The notes under the pieces were generated by a model. It was not told the origin of the DNA. It saw only the letters and a list, made by a program, of their open reading frames with translations, and did no database searches. Below, one piece after another: positions 8,657 through 17,127 of a stretch of 64,000 bases of DNA. Positions within the stretch are counted from its first letter, which is position 1, and every line of letters begins with the position of its first letter. A program made the translations under genes and the position numbers. This DNA is from JAUWGC01 sp963753055 (GTDB taxonomy: Bacteria; Bacteroidota; Bacteroidia; Bacteroidales; B18-G4). The DNA lies in assembly GCA_963753055.1 (NCBI GenBank), contig CAVWAP010000004.1:620001-684000 (forward strand), written 5' to 3'.

Positions 8657-9730
8657 TTAATAATCAATATAACCAACTTCTCCACCTCCATAAAAAGTAT
8701 CCCTGTCCCAGGGCTTTAAATCAGCTCCGGTTTGGAATTTCTCCACTAAATCAGGATTGGAAATAAAAAGCTTCCCATAAGCTACTAAATCAGCATTTCC
8801 TTCTTCTATAATTTGATTACCTGTATCATAGTTAAATCCGCCGTTGGTGATCAATGTACCCTTGTATATTTTACGGAAATGGGGCGTGACCTCTTTCAGG
8901 TAATTCGGCAAATGATCAACAGATTCTAATGGTTCAATCAAATGAAGAAAGCATAAATCGAAAGCATTAAGTTGATTGATCAGATACTCAAATGTCGCAA
9001 CAGGGTTCGAATCATACATGTCGTGCATAATCCCGCTTGGTGATAAACGCAATCCAACTTTATTGCTGCCCCAGACCTTGCAAACAGCCTCAGTGACCTC
9101 TAGCATTAATCTTGCACGATGTTTAATGCTGCCGCCATACTCATCATCTCTTTTATTGGTTCCGTCCTGTAAGAACTGGTCAAGTAAATAACCATTGGCG
9201 CCATGGATCTCTACACCATCAAAACCGGCAAGCATAGCATTTTTGGCTGCAAGTTGGTATTGTTCTATAATACCTGGGATCTCATCAAGGTCAAGTGCCC
9301 TGGGTGTTTCCCTTTCTTTATACCCCTCTGGTGTGTTTACTTTTCCTTCTGCCCTGATAGCTGATGGTGCTACTGGAAGCTGACCCTCAGGCTGAAGCAA
9401 TGAATGCGAATAACGTCCTACATGCCAGAGCTGCAGAAAGATCCTGCCACCCTCATCGTGCACAGCATTGGTTACCCTCTTCCAACCCTGTATCTGCTCT
9501 CCGGAATGAATCCCCGGGGTTTCAATATAACCAATACCCTGTGGTGATATTTGTGTTGCTTCAGCTATGATCATACCGGCACTGGCCCTTTGCCTGTAAT
9601 ATGTAACCATGATTGACTTGGGTACATTATTTTTTCCAGCCCTCCTGCGTGTCAGGGGAGCCATGATAACCCTGTTGGATAACTCATAAGGGCCAAGTTG
9701 ATAAGGTGTGAGTAAAGGTGATGCTTTCAT
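8657..9730 (-). CDS. Old yellow enzyme, alkene reductase (NemA-like)
   Basis: This is an FMN-dependent NAD(P)H:2-enoate/alkene reductase of the OYE family, with 357 residues and a cytoplasmic location. Family landmarks are the N-terminal NRVIMAPLTRRRA, QLWHVGRYSH, the substrate-binding His/Asn pair in GVEIHGANGYLLDQFL and the FMN phosphate region near the C-terminus (ITNGGFN, VAYGKLFISNPDL). It reduces activated double bonds, including quinones, maleimides and nitro-esters. It is divergent from hmgA with 79 bases between the two starts, so the promoters are close together and co-regulation is possible. A role in detoxifying quinone-like aromatic intermediates is a reasonable inference from position, not proven. 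Confidence 0.92.
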   Translation of the reverse strand: MKASPLLTPYQLGPYELSNRVIMAPLTRRRAGKNNVPKSIMVTYYRQRASAGMIIAEATQISPQGIGYIETPGIHSGEQIQGWKRVTNAVHDEGGRIFLQLWHVGRYSHSLLQPEGQLPVAPSAIRAEGKVNTPEGYKERETPRALDLDEIPGIIEQYQLAAKNAMLAGFDGVEIHGANGYLLDQFLQDGTNKRDDEYGGSIKHRARLMLEVTEAVCKVWGSNKVGLRLSPSGIMHDMYDSNPVATFEYLINQLNAFDLCFLHLIEPLESVDHLPNYLKEVTPHFRKIYKGTLITNGGFNYDTGNQIIEEGNADLVAYGKLFISNPDLVEKFQTGADLKPWDRDTFYGGGEVGYIDY

Positions 9731-9765
9731 GCCCGATTTTAATGCAAATTAAAGCTTTTTATTTA

Positions 9766-9773
9766 TATATTTG
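9766..9773 (+). promoter_or_regulatory. -7 promoter box (TATATTTG) for the hmgA operon
   Basis: It is a perfect TAnnTTTG match, 36 bases before the hmgA ATG, in the divergent gap between the alkene reductase gene and hmgA. It probably drives hmgA-hpd and perhaps the genes downstream. Confidence 0.5.
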
Positions 9774-9809
9774 TTAATTATTTAAATTAAATCTAAATAG
9801 TTTATTGTT

Positions 9810-10967
9810 ATGCCTTTCTATTATCAATCCGGGCAAATTCCCCATAAAAGACATGTTCAGTTCAGAAAACCCAATGGTAGCTTATTTGCTGAACAATTGG
9901 TTTCAACTGAAGGTTTCTCTGATAACTATTCCCTGGTCTATCACTGTTTCCCACCAACGCTGGTGAAATCAATTGATGATGCTTATGATGTTAAGCCAGC
10001 TATTGCAATTGAAAGGAATATCCAGCATCGCAGCTTTAAAGGATTCAATGTTAAGCCCCAGGATGATTACCTCAGGAGCCGAGTCCCTGTGCTGGTAAAT
10101 AATGATGTTTACATATACATGGCCGCCCCAAGGAAGTCGATGGAAGATTACTTTTTTAAGAACTCCGGTGCATCGGAAATGATCTTTGTTCACGAAGGCA
10201 AAGGTGTATTGAAAACGATGTATGGCCAGATAAAATTTGCCTATGGCGATCACTTGATTATACCCAGAGGGACAGCTTACCAGTTGGAATTTGTTTCTGA
10301 GAATAATCGCCTGTTAATCATGGAGTCATTCAGCCCCATCCGTTTTCCTAAAAGGTATATGAGCAAGCAGGGACAGCTTCTGGAGCACTCCCCATTCTGC
10401 GAAAGAGATATCCGCGTACCTGAGAACCTGCTGACACATGATGAAGAAGGTGATTTCCTGGTTAAAGTCAAACGGGATGATATGATCATACCTTATCATT
10501 ATGCTTCACATCCATTCGATTTGATTGGCTGGGATGGTTATCATTATCCCTATGCACTGTCGATCCACGACTTTGAACCAATAACAGGAAGGGTCCACCA
10601 ACCTCCACCGGTGCACCAGACCTTTGAAGGCAATAATTATGTTACCTGTGCCTTTGTTCCGAGATTATACGACTACCATCCGGATGCGATCCCGGCACCA
10701 TATAATCATAGTAATGTAGACTCTGATGAAGTACTGTATTATGTTGATGGGGAGTTTATGAGTCGCAAGCATGTGGAAAGAGGGCAATTTACCCTGCATC
10801 CAATTGGTATTCCGCATGGTCCGCACCCCGGAGCAGTTGAAAAGAGCATTGGACAGAAGGAAACAGGAGAGTTGGCAGTAATGATAGATACTTTTAACCC
10901 CCTGATGATCACAAAAGAAGCCCTGGAAATTGAAGACCAGGATTATTATTTAAGTTGGTTAGATTAA
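9810..10967 (+). CDS. hmgA: Homogentisate 1,2-dioxygenase
   Basis: This is a non-heme Fe(II) dioxygenase that opens the ring of homogentisate to maleylacetoacetate, the third step of tyrosine breakdown. The 385-residue double cupin is shorter than the roughly 440 residues of proteobacterial enzymes, as is usual in Bacteroidota. The C-terminal cupin holds the iron and substrate residues in YNHSNVDSDEVLYY and HPIGIPHGPHPG. The N-terminal QIPHKRHVQFRKPNG segment is also typical. There is no signal peptide. The hpd start lies 18 bases after its stop, so the two are cotranscribed. The pathway order is hpd, then hmgA, then fahA, and all three are here. Confidence 0.95.
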   Translation: MPFYYQSGQIPHKRHVQFRKPNGSLFAEQLVSTEGFSDNYSLVYHCFPPTLVKSIDDAYDVKPAIAIERNIQHRSFKGFNVKPQDDYLRSRVPVLVNNDVYIYMAAPRKSMEDYFFKNSGASEMIFVHEGKGVLKTMYGQIKFAYGDHLIIPRGTAYQLEFVSENNRLLIMESFSPIRFPKRYMSKQGQLLEHSPFCERDIRVPENLLTHDEEGDFLVKVKRDDMIIPYHYASHPFDLIGWDGYHYPYALSIHDFEPITGRVHQPPPVHQTFEGNNYVTCAFVPRLYDYHPDAIPAPYNHSNVDSDEVLYYVDGEFMSRKHVERGQFTLHPIGIPHGPHPGAVEKSIGQKETGELAVMIDTFNPLMITKEALEIEDQDYYLSWLD

Positions 10968-10985
10968 AGCTAAAAAACGATAATT

Positions 10986-12077
10986 ATGGATGATTTCTTA
11001 CCGATCAACGGAACAGATTACGTTGAGTTTTATGTAGGCAATGCCAAACAGGCTGCCTATTATTACCAGACTGCATTTGGTTTTCAGCCATTGGCATATT
11101 CCGGCTTGGAAACCGGTGATAAAGAAAAAACTTCTTATGTCCTGAAACAGGATAAAATCCGCTTTGTCCTTACAACAGCTATGAATGCCGATTCACAAGT
11201 TGCTGAGCATGCCAAAGTGCATGGTGATGGCGTTAAATTCGTTGCACTCTGGGTGGATGATGCCAGGAAGTCTTTCGAAGAAACCGTGAAACGTGGAGCA
11301 AAGCCCTTTATGGAGCCAACAGTTGAAAAAGATGAGCATGGGCAGGTTGTACGCGCCGGAATACATACATATGGAGAGACGGTTCACCTTTTTGTAGAAC
11401 GCAAGGATTACAACGGACTGTTCCTGCCAGGTTTTACTGCCTGGGAACCAGAGTATAAAACTGAAGATGTTGGTTTAATGTATATTGATCATATGGTAGG
11501 AAATGTAGGTTGGGGTGAGATGAATAAATGGGCCGATTTCTATACCAATGTGATGGGGTTCAAACAGATCATTTCCTTTGACGATAAGGATATTTCAACG
11601 GACTATACGGCATTGATGAGTAAAGTTATGTCTAATGGCAATGGGCGTATTAAGTTTCCGATCAATGAACCAGCCGAAGGAAAAAACAAATCCCAGATCG
11701 AAGAGTACCTGGATTTTTATAATGGGCCCGGCGTGCAGCATGTAGCCATGGCTACCGATAATATCATTCATACTGTTTCAGAACTAAAAAGGAGGGGTGT
11801 TGACTTCCTGTATGTCCCGGGTACTTATTATGATACAGTTTCTGAAAGAGTGGGAAGTATTGATGAAAACCTATTGAAATTAAAAGACTTAGGCATACTT
11901 GTGGATAGAGACGATGAAGGTTACCTGCTACAGATCTTCACACGTCCGGTTGAAGACAGGCCAACCGTATTTTATGAGATAATTCAGCGAAAAGGTGCTA
12001 AATCATTTGGCAAGGGCAACTTCAAAGCCTTGTTTGAATCGATAGAAGAGGACCAGCGAAAACGAGGAACGCTTTAG
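10986..12077 (+). CDS. hpd: 4-Hydroxyphenylpyruvate dioxygenase
   Basis: This enzyme turns 4-hydroxyphenylpyruvate and O2 into homogentisate with release of CO2. The 363-residue protein has two VOC half-domains. The C-terminal half carries the Fe(II) ligands: His in YIDHMVGNV, His in GVQHVAMAT and Glu in FYEIIQRKG. The preserved C-terminal helix region (GKGNFKALFESIEEDQ) argues for a true HPD and against a hydroxymandelate synthase. It lies directly after hmgA and upstream of fahA, with an 86-base repeat-containing gap before fahA. Confidence 0.95.
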   Translation: MDDFLPINGTDYVEFYVGNAKQAAYYYQTAFGFQPLAYSGLETGDKEKTSYVLKQDKIRFVLTTAMNADSQVAEHAKVHGDGVKFVALWVDDARKSFEETVKRGAKPFMEPTVEKDEHGQVVRAGIHTYGETVHLFVERKDYNGLFLPGFTAWEPEYKTEDVGLMYIDHMVGNVGWGEMNKWADFYTNVMGFKQIISFDDKDISTDYTALMSKVMSNGNGRIKFPINEPAEGKNKSQIEEYLDFYNGPGVQHVAMATDNIIHTVSELKRRGVDFLYVPGTYYDTVSERVGSIDENLLKLKDLGILVDRDDEGYLLQIFTRPVEDRPTVFYEIIQRKGAKSFGKGNFKALFESIEEDQRKRGTL

Positions 12078-12163
12078 TGGTTGGTGCCCTTCGGCTCCGC
12101 TCAGGATGACAATGTTAGTGGTTGGTGGTTAGTAAATAGTAAATAGTAAACAGCAAATAATTT
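12078..12163. repeat. Intergenic repeat-like tract between hpd and fahA
   Basis: The gap contains a GC-rich unit with the sense GCCCTTCGGCTCCGCTCAGG (about 12086-12105), followed by GTTAGTGGTTGGTGGTTAGT and then a tandem low-complexity run of AGTAAAT units (12131-12160). A similar AAATAGTAAATAGCAAATAA run sits after miaA at 19224-19250. The GC-rich part has the look of a dispersed non-coding repeat. I cannot count genome copies from here. Confidence 0.4.
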
Positions 12164-13438
12164 ATGATAGCAGCAAATAATCCGGAATTGAAATCATGGT
12201 TGGCAGTTAATCCTGGTTCGGATTTTCCAATTCAAAATATTCCATTCGGTATTGTCAGTATAAATAAGCAATCCCGACCAGCAACACGCATTGGAGACTT
12301 CGTCATTGACCTGTCGGCAATGGCTGATTATGGGTTATTTGATAGATTGAATATTGAAGATTTATCTGTTTTTTATGCACCGGTTTTGAATGATCTTATT
12401 AGCCTGGGGAAGCTAAAATGGACTGCTGTACGTAATCGTATTTCTGAAGTTTTCCAGGAAGGGAACAATGAACTTGCCGTTGATGCTGAAGCACGACAGC
12501 AAATCATATTTACAATCGATGAAGTGCAAATGATGATGCCAGTTCATGTTGGTGACTATACTGATTTCTATTCCAGCGAGGAGCATGCCACCAATGTTGG
12601 CAAGATGTTCCGCGATCCGGCGAATGCCCTTTTGCCCAATTGGAAACATATACCTGTTGGTTATCATGGAAGGAGCTCTTCAATCGTTGTTTCAGGTACT
12701 CCCATTCACAGACCTAAAGGACAAATGAAACCTGATGACCATGAAAATCCTGTCTTTGGTCCGTCCCGCCTGTTTGATTTTGAATTGGAAATGGCCTTTG
12801 TAACAGGTGTGGCAACTCAGCTTGGAGATAGTATTCCGGTTGACAGAGCCGAAGATCATATTTTTGGCATGGTTTTGTTTAATGACTTATCCGCCAGGGA
12901 TATACAGAAGTGGGAATATGTTCCGCTTGGCCCATTTCTTGGAAAGAACTTTGGTTCAGTGATCTCCCCCTGGATCATTACACTTGATGCCCTTGAGCCA
13001 TACCGTGTAGCCGGACCTGTCCAGGAGCCGCAGGTGCTTCCTTACCTTCAATTTTCCGGGCATAGGAACTTTGATATCAACCTTGAAGTATATTTGCAGC
13101 CCCAGGATCATGACACATATAAAATCTGCAGTTCAAATTTTAGATATATGTACTGGAACATGAGCCAGCAGCTTGCCCACCAGACAGTCAATGGATGTAA
13201 TATCAATGTGGGGGATATGTATGCCTCCGGGACGATAAGCGGCCCGACCCCAGATTCATTTGGATCAATGCTGGAGCTGTCTTGGAAAGGGACAAAACCA
13301 CTGAAACTGGCCGAGGGGATTGAGCGTAAGTTTATCCAGGACAATGACACCATTATTATGAAAGGTTTTTGTGAGAAAGAGGGGGTCCGGATCGGATTTG
13401 GAGAGGTTTCGACAAAAGTATTACCAACAAAGGATTAG
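12164..13438 (+). CDS. fahA: Fumarylacetoacetase
   Basis: This enzyme hydrolyses fumarylacetoacetate to fumarate and acetoacetate, the last step of tyrosine catabolism. The 424-residue length matches the family. An N-terminal SH3-like domain (about 1-120) precedes the catalytic beta-roll. Active-site and metal motifs are DYTDFYSSEEHATNVGKMF, VGYHGRSSSIVVSGT, FDFELEMAFV and FNDLSARDIQKWEY. No gene for maleylacetoacetate isomerase lies beside it, so the cis-trans step must be encoded elsewhere or be glutathione-independent. It is followed 25 bases later by a flavin-reductase-like gene on the same strand. Confidence 0.95.
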   Translation: MIAANNPELKSWLAVNPGSDFPIQNIPFGIVSINKQSRPATRIGDFVIDLSAMADYGLFDRLNIEDLSVFYAPVLNDLISLGKLKWTAVRNRISEVFQEGNNELAVDAEARQQIIFTIDEVQMMMPVHVGDYTDFYSSEEHATNVGKMFRDPANALLPNWKHIPVGYHGRSSSIVVSGTPIHRPKGQMKPDDHENPVFGPSRLFDFELEMAFVTGVATQLGDSIPVDRAEDHIFGMVLFNDLSARDIQKWEYVPLGPFLGKNFGSVISPWIITLDALEPYRVAGPVQEPQVLPYLQFSGHRNFDINLEVYLQPQDHDTYKICSSNFRYMYWNMSQQLAHQTVNGCNINVGDMYASGTISGPTPDSFGSMLELSWKGTKPLKLAEGIERKFIQDNDTIIMKGFCEKEGVRIGFGEVSTKVLPTKD

Positions 13439-13463
13439 AAGGAATATCCAATAAATAAAAAAT

Positions 13464-14339
13464 ATGATCACTATCAACCCGGCCGATATTACTGTACCAA
13501 AATTGCATCATTATCTGCTTGGTGCTGTAGCCCCCAGGCCAATTGCTTTTGCAAGTACTATTGATAAGGCCGGTAATCCCAACCTGTCGCCTTTTAGTTT
13601 CTTTAATGCATTTGGAGTGAATCCATCCACACTAATATTTTCTCCTTCAAGGAGGGGAAGAGACAATACCACAAAAGATACTTATAAGAACCTTAAAGAG
13701 GTACCTGAAACAGTGATTAATGTGGTAACCTATGATATTGTACAACAGGCAAGTCTTGCCAGCACTGAGTATCCGGAAGATGTAAATGAGTTTGTTAAAG
13801 CAGGCCTGACAATGCTGCCATCAGAGAAAATACGTCCTTTCAGGGTGCAGGAGTCACCGGTGCAATTTGAATGTAAGGTTAGGGATATCATTGAAACAGG
13901 GAATCAAGGAGGAGCGGGAAACCTGGTTATCTGCGAAATAGTATTGATGCACATTAATCCGGATGTGCTGGATGAAGAAGGAGTGATTGACCCACAAAAA
14001 ATTAGGCTGGTTGGCCGGTTGGGCAAGGATTTTTACGCAAAAGCCTTTGGTGATGGAGTATTCGAAGTTGCCAAACCGTTGCAGAAGAAAGGTATTGGTA
14101 TTGATAATCTTCCGGAAAAGATACGTACAAGTACAATCCTGACAGGTAATGAGCTTGGATTGCTGGGAAACCTGGAAAGCTTACCTTCACAGGAAGAGAT
14201 TAATGAAGTAAAAAAAACTTCCACCATCCAGGCCATACTTGATCATCCTGATGATGCACAAAGCGTATTAATGACCCTGGCAAGAAGATACCTCCGGGAA
14301 GAAAATGTATATGATGCCTTGAAGATCCTAATGATATGA
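13464..14339 (+). CDS. Flavin reductase-like FMN-binding split-barrel protein
   Basis: This is a member of the flavin reductase/FMN-binding split-barrel family. The first 200 residues form the barrel, with VAPRPIAFASTID, NLSPFSFFNAFGVNPSTLIFSP and VNVVTYD as family landmarks. The last 90 residues are an extra mostly helical tail without a motif I recognise. It sits at the 3' end of the aromatic catabolism cluster and overlaps the next gene by four bases (ATGA), so both are in the operon. A role in supplying reduced flavin or acting on an aromatic intermediate is inferred from context only. The family is confident and the function is unknown. Confidence 0.8.
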   Translation: MITINPADITVPKLHHYLLGAVAPRPIAFASTIDKAGNPNLSPFSFFNAFGVNPSTLIFSPSRRGRDNTTKDTYKNLKEVPETVINVVTYDIVQQASLASTEYPEDVNEFVKAGLTMLPSEKIRPFRVQESPVQFECKVRDIIETGNQGGAGNLVICEIVLMHINPDVLDEEGVIDPQKIRLVGRLGKDFYAKAFGDGVFEVAKPLQKKGIGIDNLPEKIRTSTILTGNELGLLGNLESLPSQEEINEVKKTSTIQAILDHPDDAQSVLMTLARRYLREENVYDALKILMI

Positions 14340-15262
14340 GTGCATACCGCCTTGTCGCAGGCCTGCTGACTAACCGTAACTTTATACTTTTAATGGGCAT
14401 AGGCCTTGGATTCTTGCTGGGCCCACGAACAGCTATCCTTAAAGATTTTACTCCTTATATTATTGGATTTATCCTTGCTATCTCACTTTCCAGTTTCAGC
14501 TTCAGGAACCTGCTCCCATTAAGCAAGAGCATAAATCCAATTATTGCTTGTATCATAACGAATTATGTGGTCTTTGGCACATTGGTTCTGACCCTCGCAT
14601 GGCTTTTTAATGAAAATCAGGATCTCTGGATTGGATACGTAGTTGTTGCCGCAACTCCACCTGCTATTGCTATTATTCCATTTTCTTTTAATCTTAATGG
14701 AGATACCGACTTTTCAATAATTGGTGTTTTTGGAGGTAATCTCCTGGGGATTATTATTACTCCACTGATATTTTTTCTTTTTTTCGGAGAAGGACTAATT
14801 GATTCTTCGGCACTTATGAAGATATTAATTACAATGCTGATAGTCCCTCTGATCATCTCCCGCTTATTCAGGCATCGCTTAATATATCCATTAATAGACA
14901 GTTTCAGAGGTATAATAATTGATTATGGATTCTTCCTGGTAGCATTAACCATTATTGGTTTAAGCCGAGACCTTCTTTTTCAATACCCTGGTATGATACT
15001 CATTCCTGCCATGATCTTTTTCTTCGCGCAATTCATATTTGGCAGCCTGTTTAAGGTGTTCATGAAGGGCCGAATAGGGGACAAGAAACGAACCATGAGC
15101 TTATCCCTGATGCTAACTGTAAAGAATGCCGGTTTTGCAGCTGTTGTTGCCATGTCTCTCTTCGACAGCCCAATGATCTTTCTCCCGGCAGCAATACTTA
15201 GCGTAATGATGCCGCTGTTTTATATCTTCGAATCAAATTTTAGTGAAAGGCTGCTCAGATAA
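14336..15262 (+). CDS. Polytopic membrane transporter-like protein (bile acid:Na+ symporter or AEC type)
   Basis: This is an integral inner-membrane protein of 308 residues with about nine to ten hydrophobic segments and an inverted-repeat look. The central ATPPAIAIIPFSFNLNGDTDFS and the late SLMLTVKNAGFAAVVAMSLF segments resemble the broken helices of bile acid:sodium symporter and auxin-efflux-type carriers. It is translationally coupled to the flavin-reductase-like gene by a four-base overlap, which ties it to the aromatic cluster and makes uptake or efflux of an aromatic acid a fair guess. It ends convergently against the phenylalanine hydroxylase gene with an 8-base overlap. The substrate is unknown. 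Confidence 0.7.
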   Translation: MSAYRLVAGLLTNRNFILLMGIGLGFLLGPRTAILKDFTPYIIGFILAISLSSFSFRNLLPLSKSINPIIACIITNYVVFGTLVLTLAWLFNENQDLWIGYVVVAATPPAIAIIPFSFNLNGDTDFSIIGVFGGNLLGIIITPLIFFLFFGEGLIDSSALMKILITMLIVPLIISRLFRHRLIYPLIDSFRGIIIDYGFFLVALTIIGLSRDLLFQYPGMILIPAMIFFFAQFIFGSLFKVFMKGRIGDKKRTMSLSLMLTVKNAGFAAVVAMSLFDSPMIFLPAAILSVMMPLFYIFESNFSERLLR

Positions 15263-16979
15263 GAGGCATCCCATTATTGATAAGATCTTTGTATTCAGGC
15301 TTGCGGGCTAATTGATCCAATCTGGCTTTAATTTTTTCACTCAGACCATTCAACTGCTTTTGAGAATTAATTATTTCCAGCATTTCAAGAAGGGCCAGCC
15401 ATTCATCGGGGAAATTACTCTCCAGTTGATCCCATATCTGTTGAAGTTGGCTCATATCGGCTTTTTGCTCTCTGACTTCTCGAATCCGGTCATAAATCCT
15501 ATGCAGCTGTATGTTGCTCTCCGAGTGAATGATCTTATGGGTCTTTTCCTTTGGGACAGGAAAACGAAGTTCGTAAGCGTCCGGATCTGCCGGTCCTGAA
15601 AATGCCGAAACTATACTTTCACCCACAGCCATATCAAAAATGCCCCAGTCAGGTTCAAATAGTGCCTTATCCCTGAAGGTTGCAGTGCATTCCTTGAATG
15701 TCATCAGCAGGATCTTACCATCTTTCCTGAGAATGTTTATGAGCTGGCCTTTAACTTTCAACCCACTTTCAAATTCAATTTCCGAATACTCCCCTTGCTT
15801 AATTCCTATTATTTCAAGTTCATCATCCGATAGAAGCTCCGGAGCTTTTACAGTTGCCTTGAAGCGCCCAACAGGGGATCCAAAACCATGGGAATGGTAT
15901 TGTTTGCCATGCCCGTCCAACTGCTTGTTATTGTAAGCTAAACTGGTTGGCCCTGTAGTTTTTAGATGCACTGCTTGTTCTTGATTTATAATAATGTCGG
16001 TAAAGGTACCAGAGACCTGTAAGCCTGAACTGTAAGTACAGGTACCCGTATTATTTGAATCGATGGCTTTGAGTATTCCTTCAATTCCGCCAACTCGTAA
16101 AGCCATTGTATTCGCATACTCATCCAGTACACTCATAAGTGTTTTAAAATCAGGAGTCACGAAGAGTTGTGGTTGCCTGGTAGTAATATCAAAACCTTGA
16201 CGAGCAGCATCAACGGAATATGTTATTTTCCTGACATCTGCTTGTAAAGCACTATAACTTTCACCAATGGATGATAAAAGTCCGGCCCCATATATCTTAG
16301 GGTTTTCTAAATCACCAATCAGGCCATATTCAACTGTCCACCAATGCAGGTTTCTGATATGTGACATCTCTGAAGGAAGTCCGTGGGTTTTTTCAAGCTC
16401 ATCAAGTTCTTTTTCTGCCTTTTCAATGGAAGAAGCCTTTGTGTAGGGATCTGCTTTCAGGATTGACAGGTGGCGAATAGCTTCATATACTTCATAATCT
16501 TTAGCAGAAGAGAAAGCTTTTGAACCAATCTCACCAAAGTATCTCAGGTATTCTGCATATTCATCATGTGCAATAATAGGAGCATGACCAGCTGCTTCAT
16601 GAATAATATCCGGTGCCGGGGTGTATTCAATCTGGTCAATTGGCCTGATGTCTGCAGCGATGACTAAGACCTTATATGCCTGGAATTCCATAAACCCGGA
16701 AGGTGGAATGAATCCATCAACTGCCACTGCAGCCCATCCAATATCTTTCAGGATCCTGTTCATACCATACATGTGAGGGATCCTGTCGATACTTATCCCG
16801 GTTTGTTTGAGCCCTCTGGCGTACGATCCATAGGCCACTTTACTCAGGTAATCAATATTGCGCCGCATCACATATCGCCACACAGCATGATCCTGGGCCG
16901 TATATTCATTATACGGTTGCTCAATCACCAGGTCCATCAGGTGTCGGGGCAGTTTTTCCAGCACTTCATTGCTTTCCAT
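15255..16979 (-). CDS. phhA: Aromatic amino acid hydroxylase (phenylalanine 4-monooxygenase) with long C-terminal extension
   Basis: This enzyme converts phenylalanine to tyrosine with O2 and a pterin, feeding the homogentisate route encoded next door. The catalytic domain occupies about residues 1-310. The iron ligands His127 and His132 lie in PDIIHEAAGHAP, and the third ligand is the Glu of WWTVEYGLIG. The protein is 574 residues, against about 260-300 for proteobacterial PhhA. The remaining 260 residues are not an ACT domain, which in eukaryotic enzymes is N-terminal, and I do not recognise them. Long forms like this occur in Bacteroidota and some Firmicutes. The enzyme is cytoplasmic. The gene is convergent with, and overlaps by 8 bases, the transporter-like gene. 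Confidence 0.9.
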   Translation of the reverse strand: MESNEVLEKLPRHLMDLVIEQPYNEYTAQDHAVWRYVMRRNIDYLSKVAYGSYARGLKQTGISIDRIPHMYGMNRILKDIGWAAVAVDGFIPPSGFMEFQAYKVLVIAADIRPIDQIEYTPAPDIIHEAAGHAPIIAHDEYAEYLRYFGEIGSKAFSSAKDYEVYEAIRHLSILKADPYTKASSIEKAEKELDELEKTHGLPSEMSHIRNLHWWTVEYGLIGDLENPKIYGAGLLSSIGESYSALQADVRKITYSVDAARQGFDITTRQPQLFVTPDFKTLMSVLDEYANTMALRVGGIEGILKAIDSNNTGTCTYSSGLQVSGTFTDIIINQEQAVHLKTTGPTSLAYNNKQLDGHGKQYHSHGFGSPVGRFKATVKAPELLSDDELEIIGIKQGEYSEIEFESGLKVKGQLINILRKDGKILLMTFKECTATFRDKALFEPDWGIFDMAVGESIVSAFSGPADPDAYELRFPVPKEKTHKIIHSESNIQLHRIYDRIREVREQKADMSQLQQIWDQLESNFPDEWLALLEMLEIINSQKQLNGLSEKIKARLDQLARKPEYKDLINNGMPLI

Positions 16980-17015
16980 ACCTGAATTAATTTAGAATAA
17001 ATTTAAATAAGAATT

Positions 17016-17023
17016 CAAATATA
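17016..17023 (-). promoter_or_regulatory. -7 promoter box (TATATTTG, minus strand) for phhA
   Basis: It is a perfect TAnnTTTG match on the minus strand, 36 bases upstream of the phhA ATG at 16979. Confidence 0.5.
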
Positions 17024-17117
17024 GTGATAATTGCGTTAATTGTTGAGGGTGATTTCCGAATTAACTAATTTTTAACGGACTGAACATACTATACAGCTCT
17101 TCATGATCGGTTTTCCT

Positions 17118-17125
17118 TAAATTTG
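17118..17125 (+). promoter_or_regulatory. TAAATTTG box two bases before the GT2 start codon
   Basis: It matches TAnnTTTG, but only CC separates it from the ATG at 17128. If it is a real -7 element, transcription would start inside the reading frame or give a leaderless message from a later codon, such as the in-frame ATG at 17149. Confidence 0.35.
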
Positions 17126-17127
17126 CC

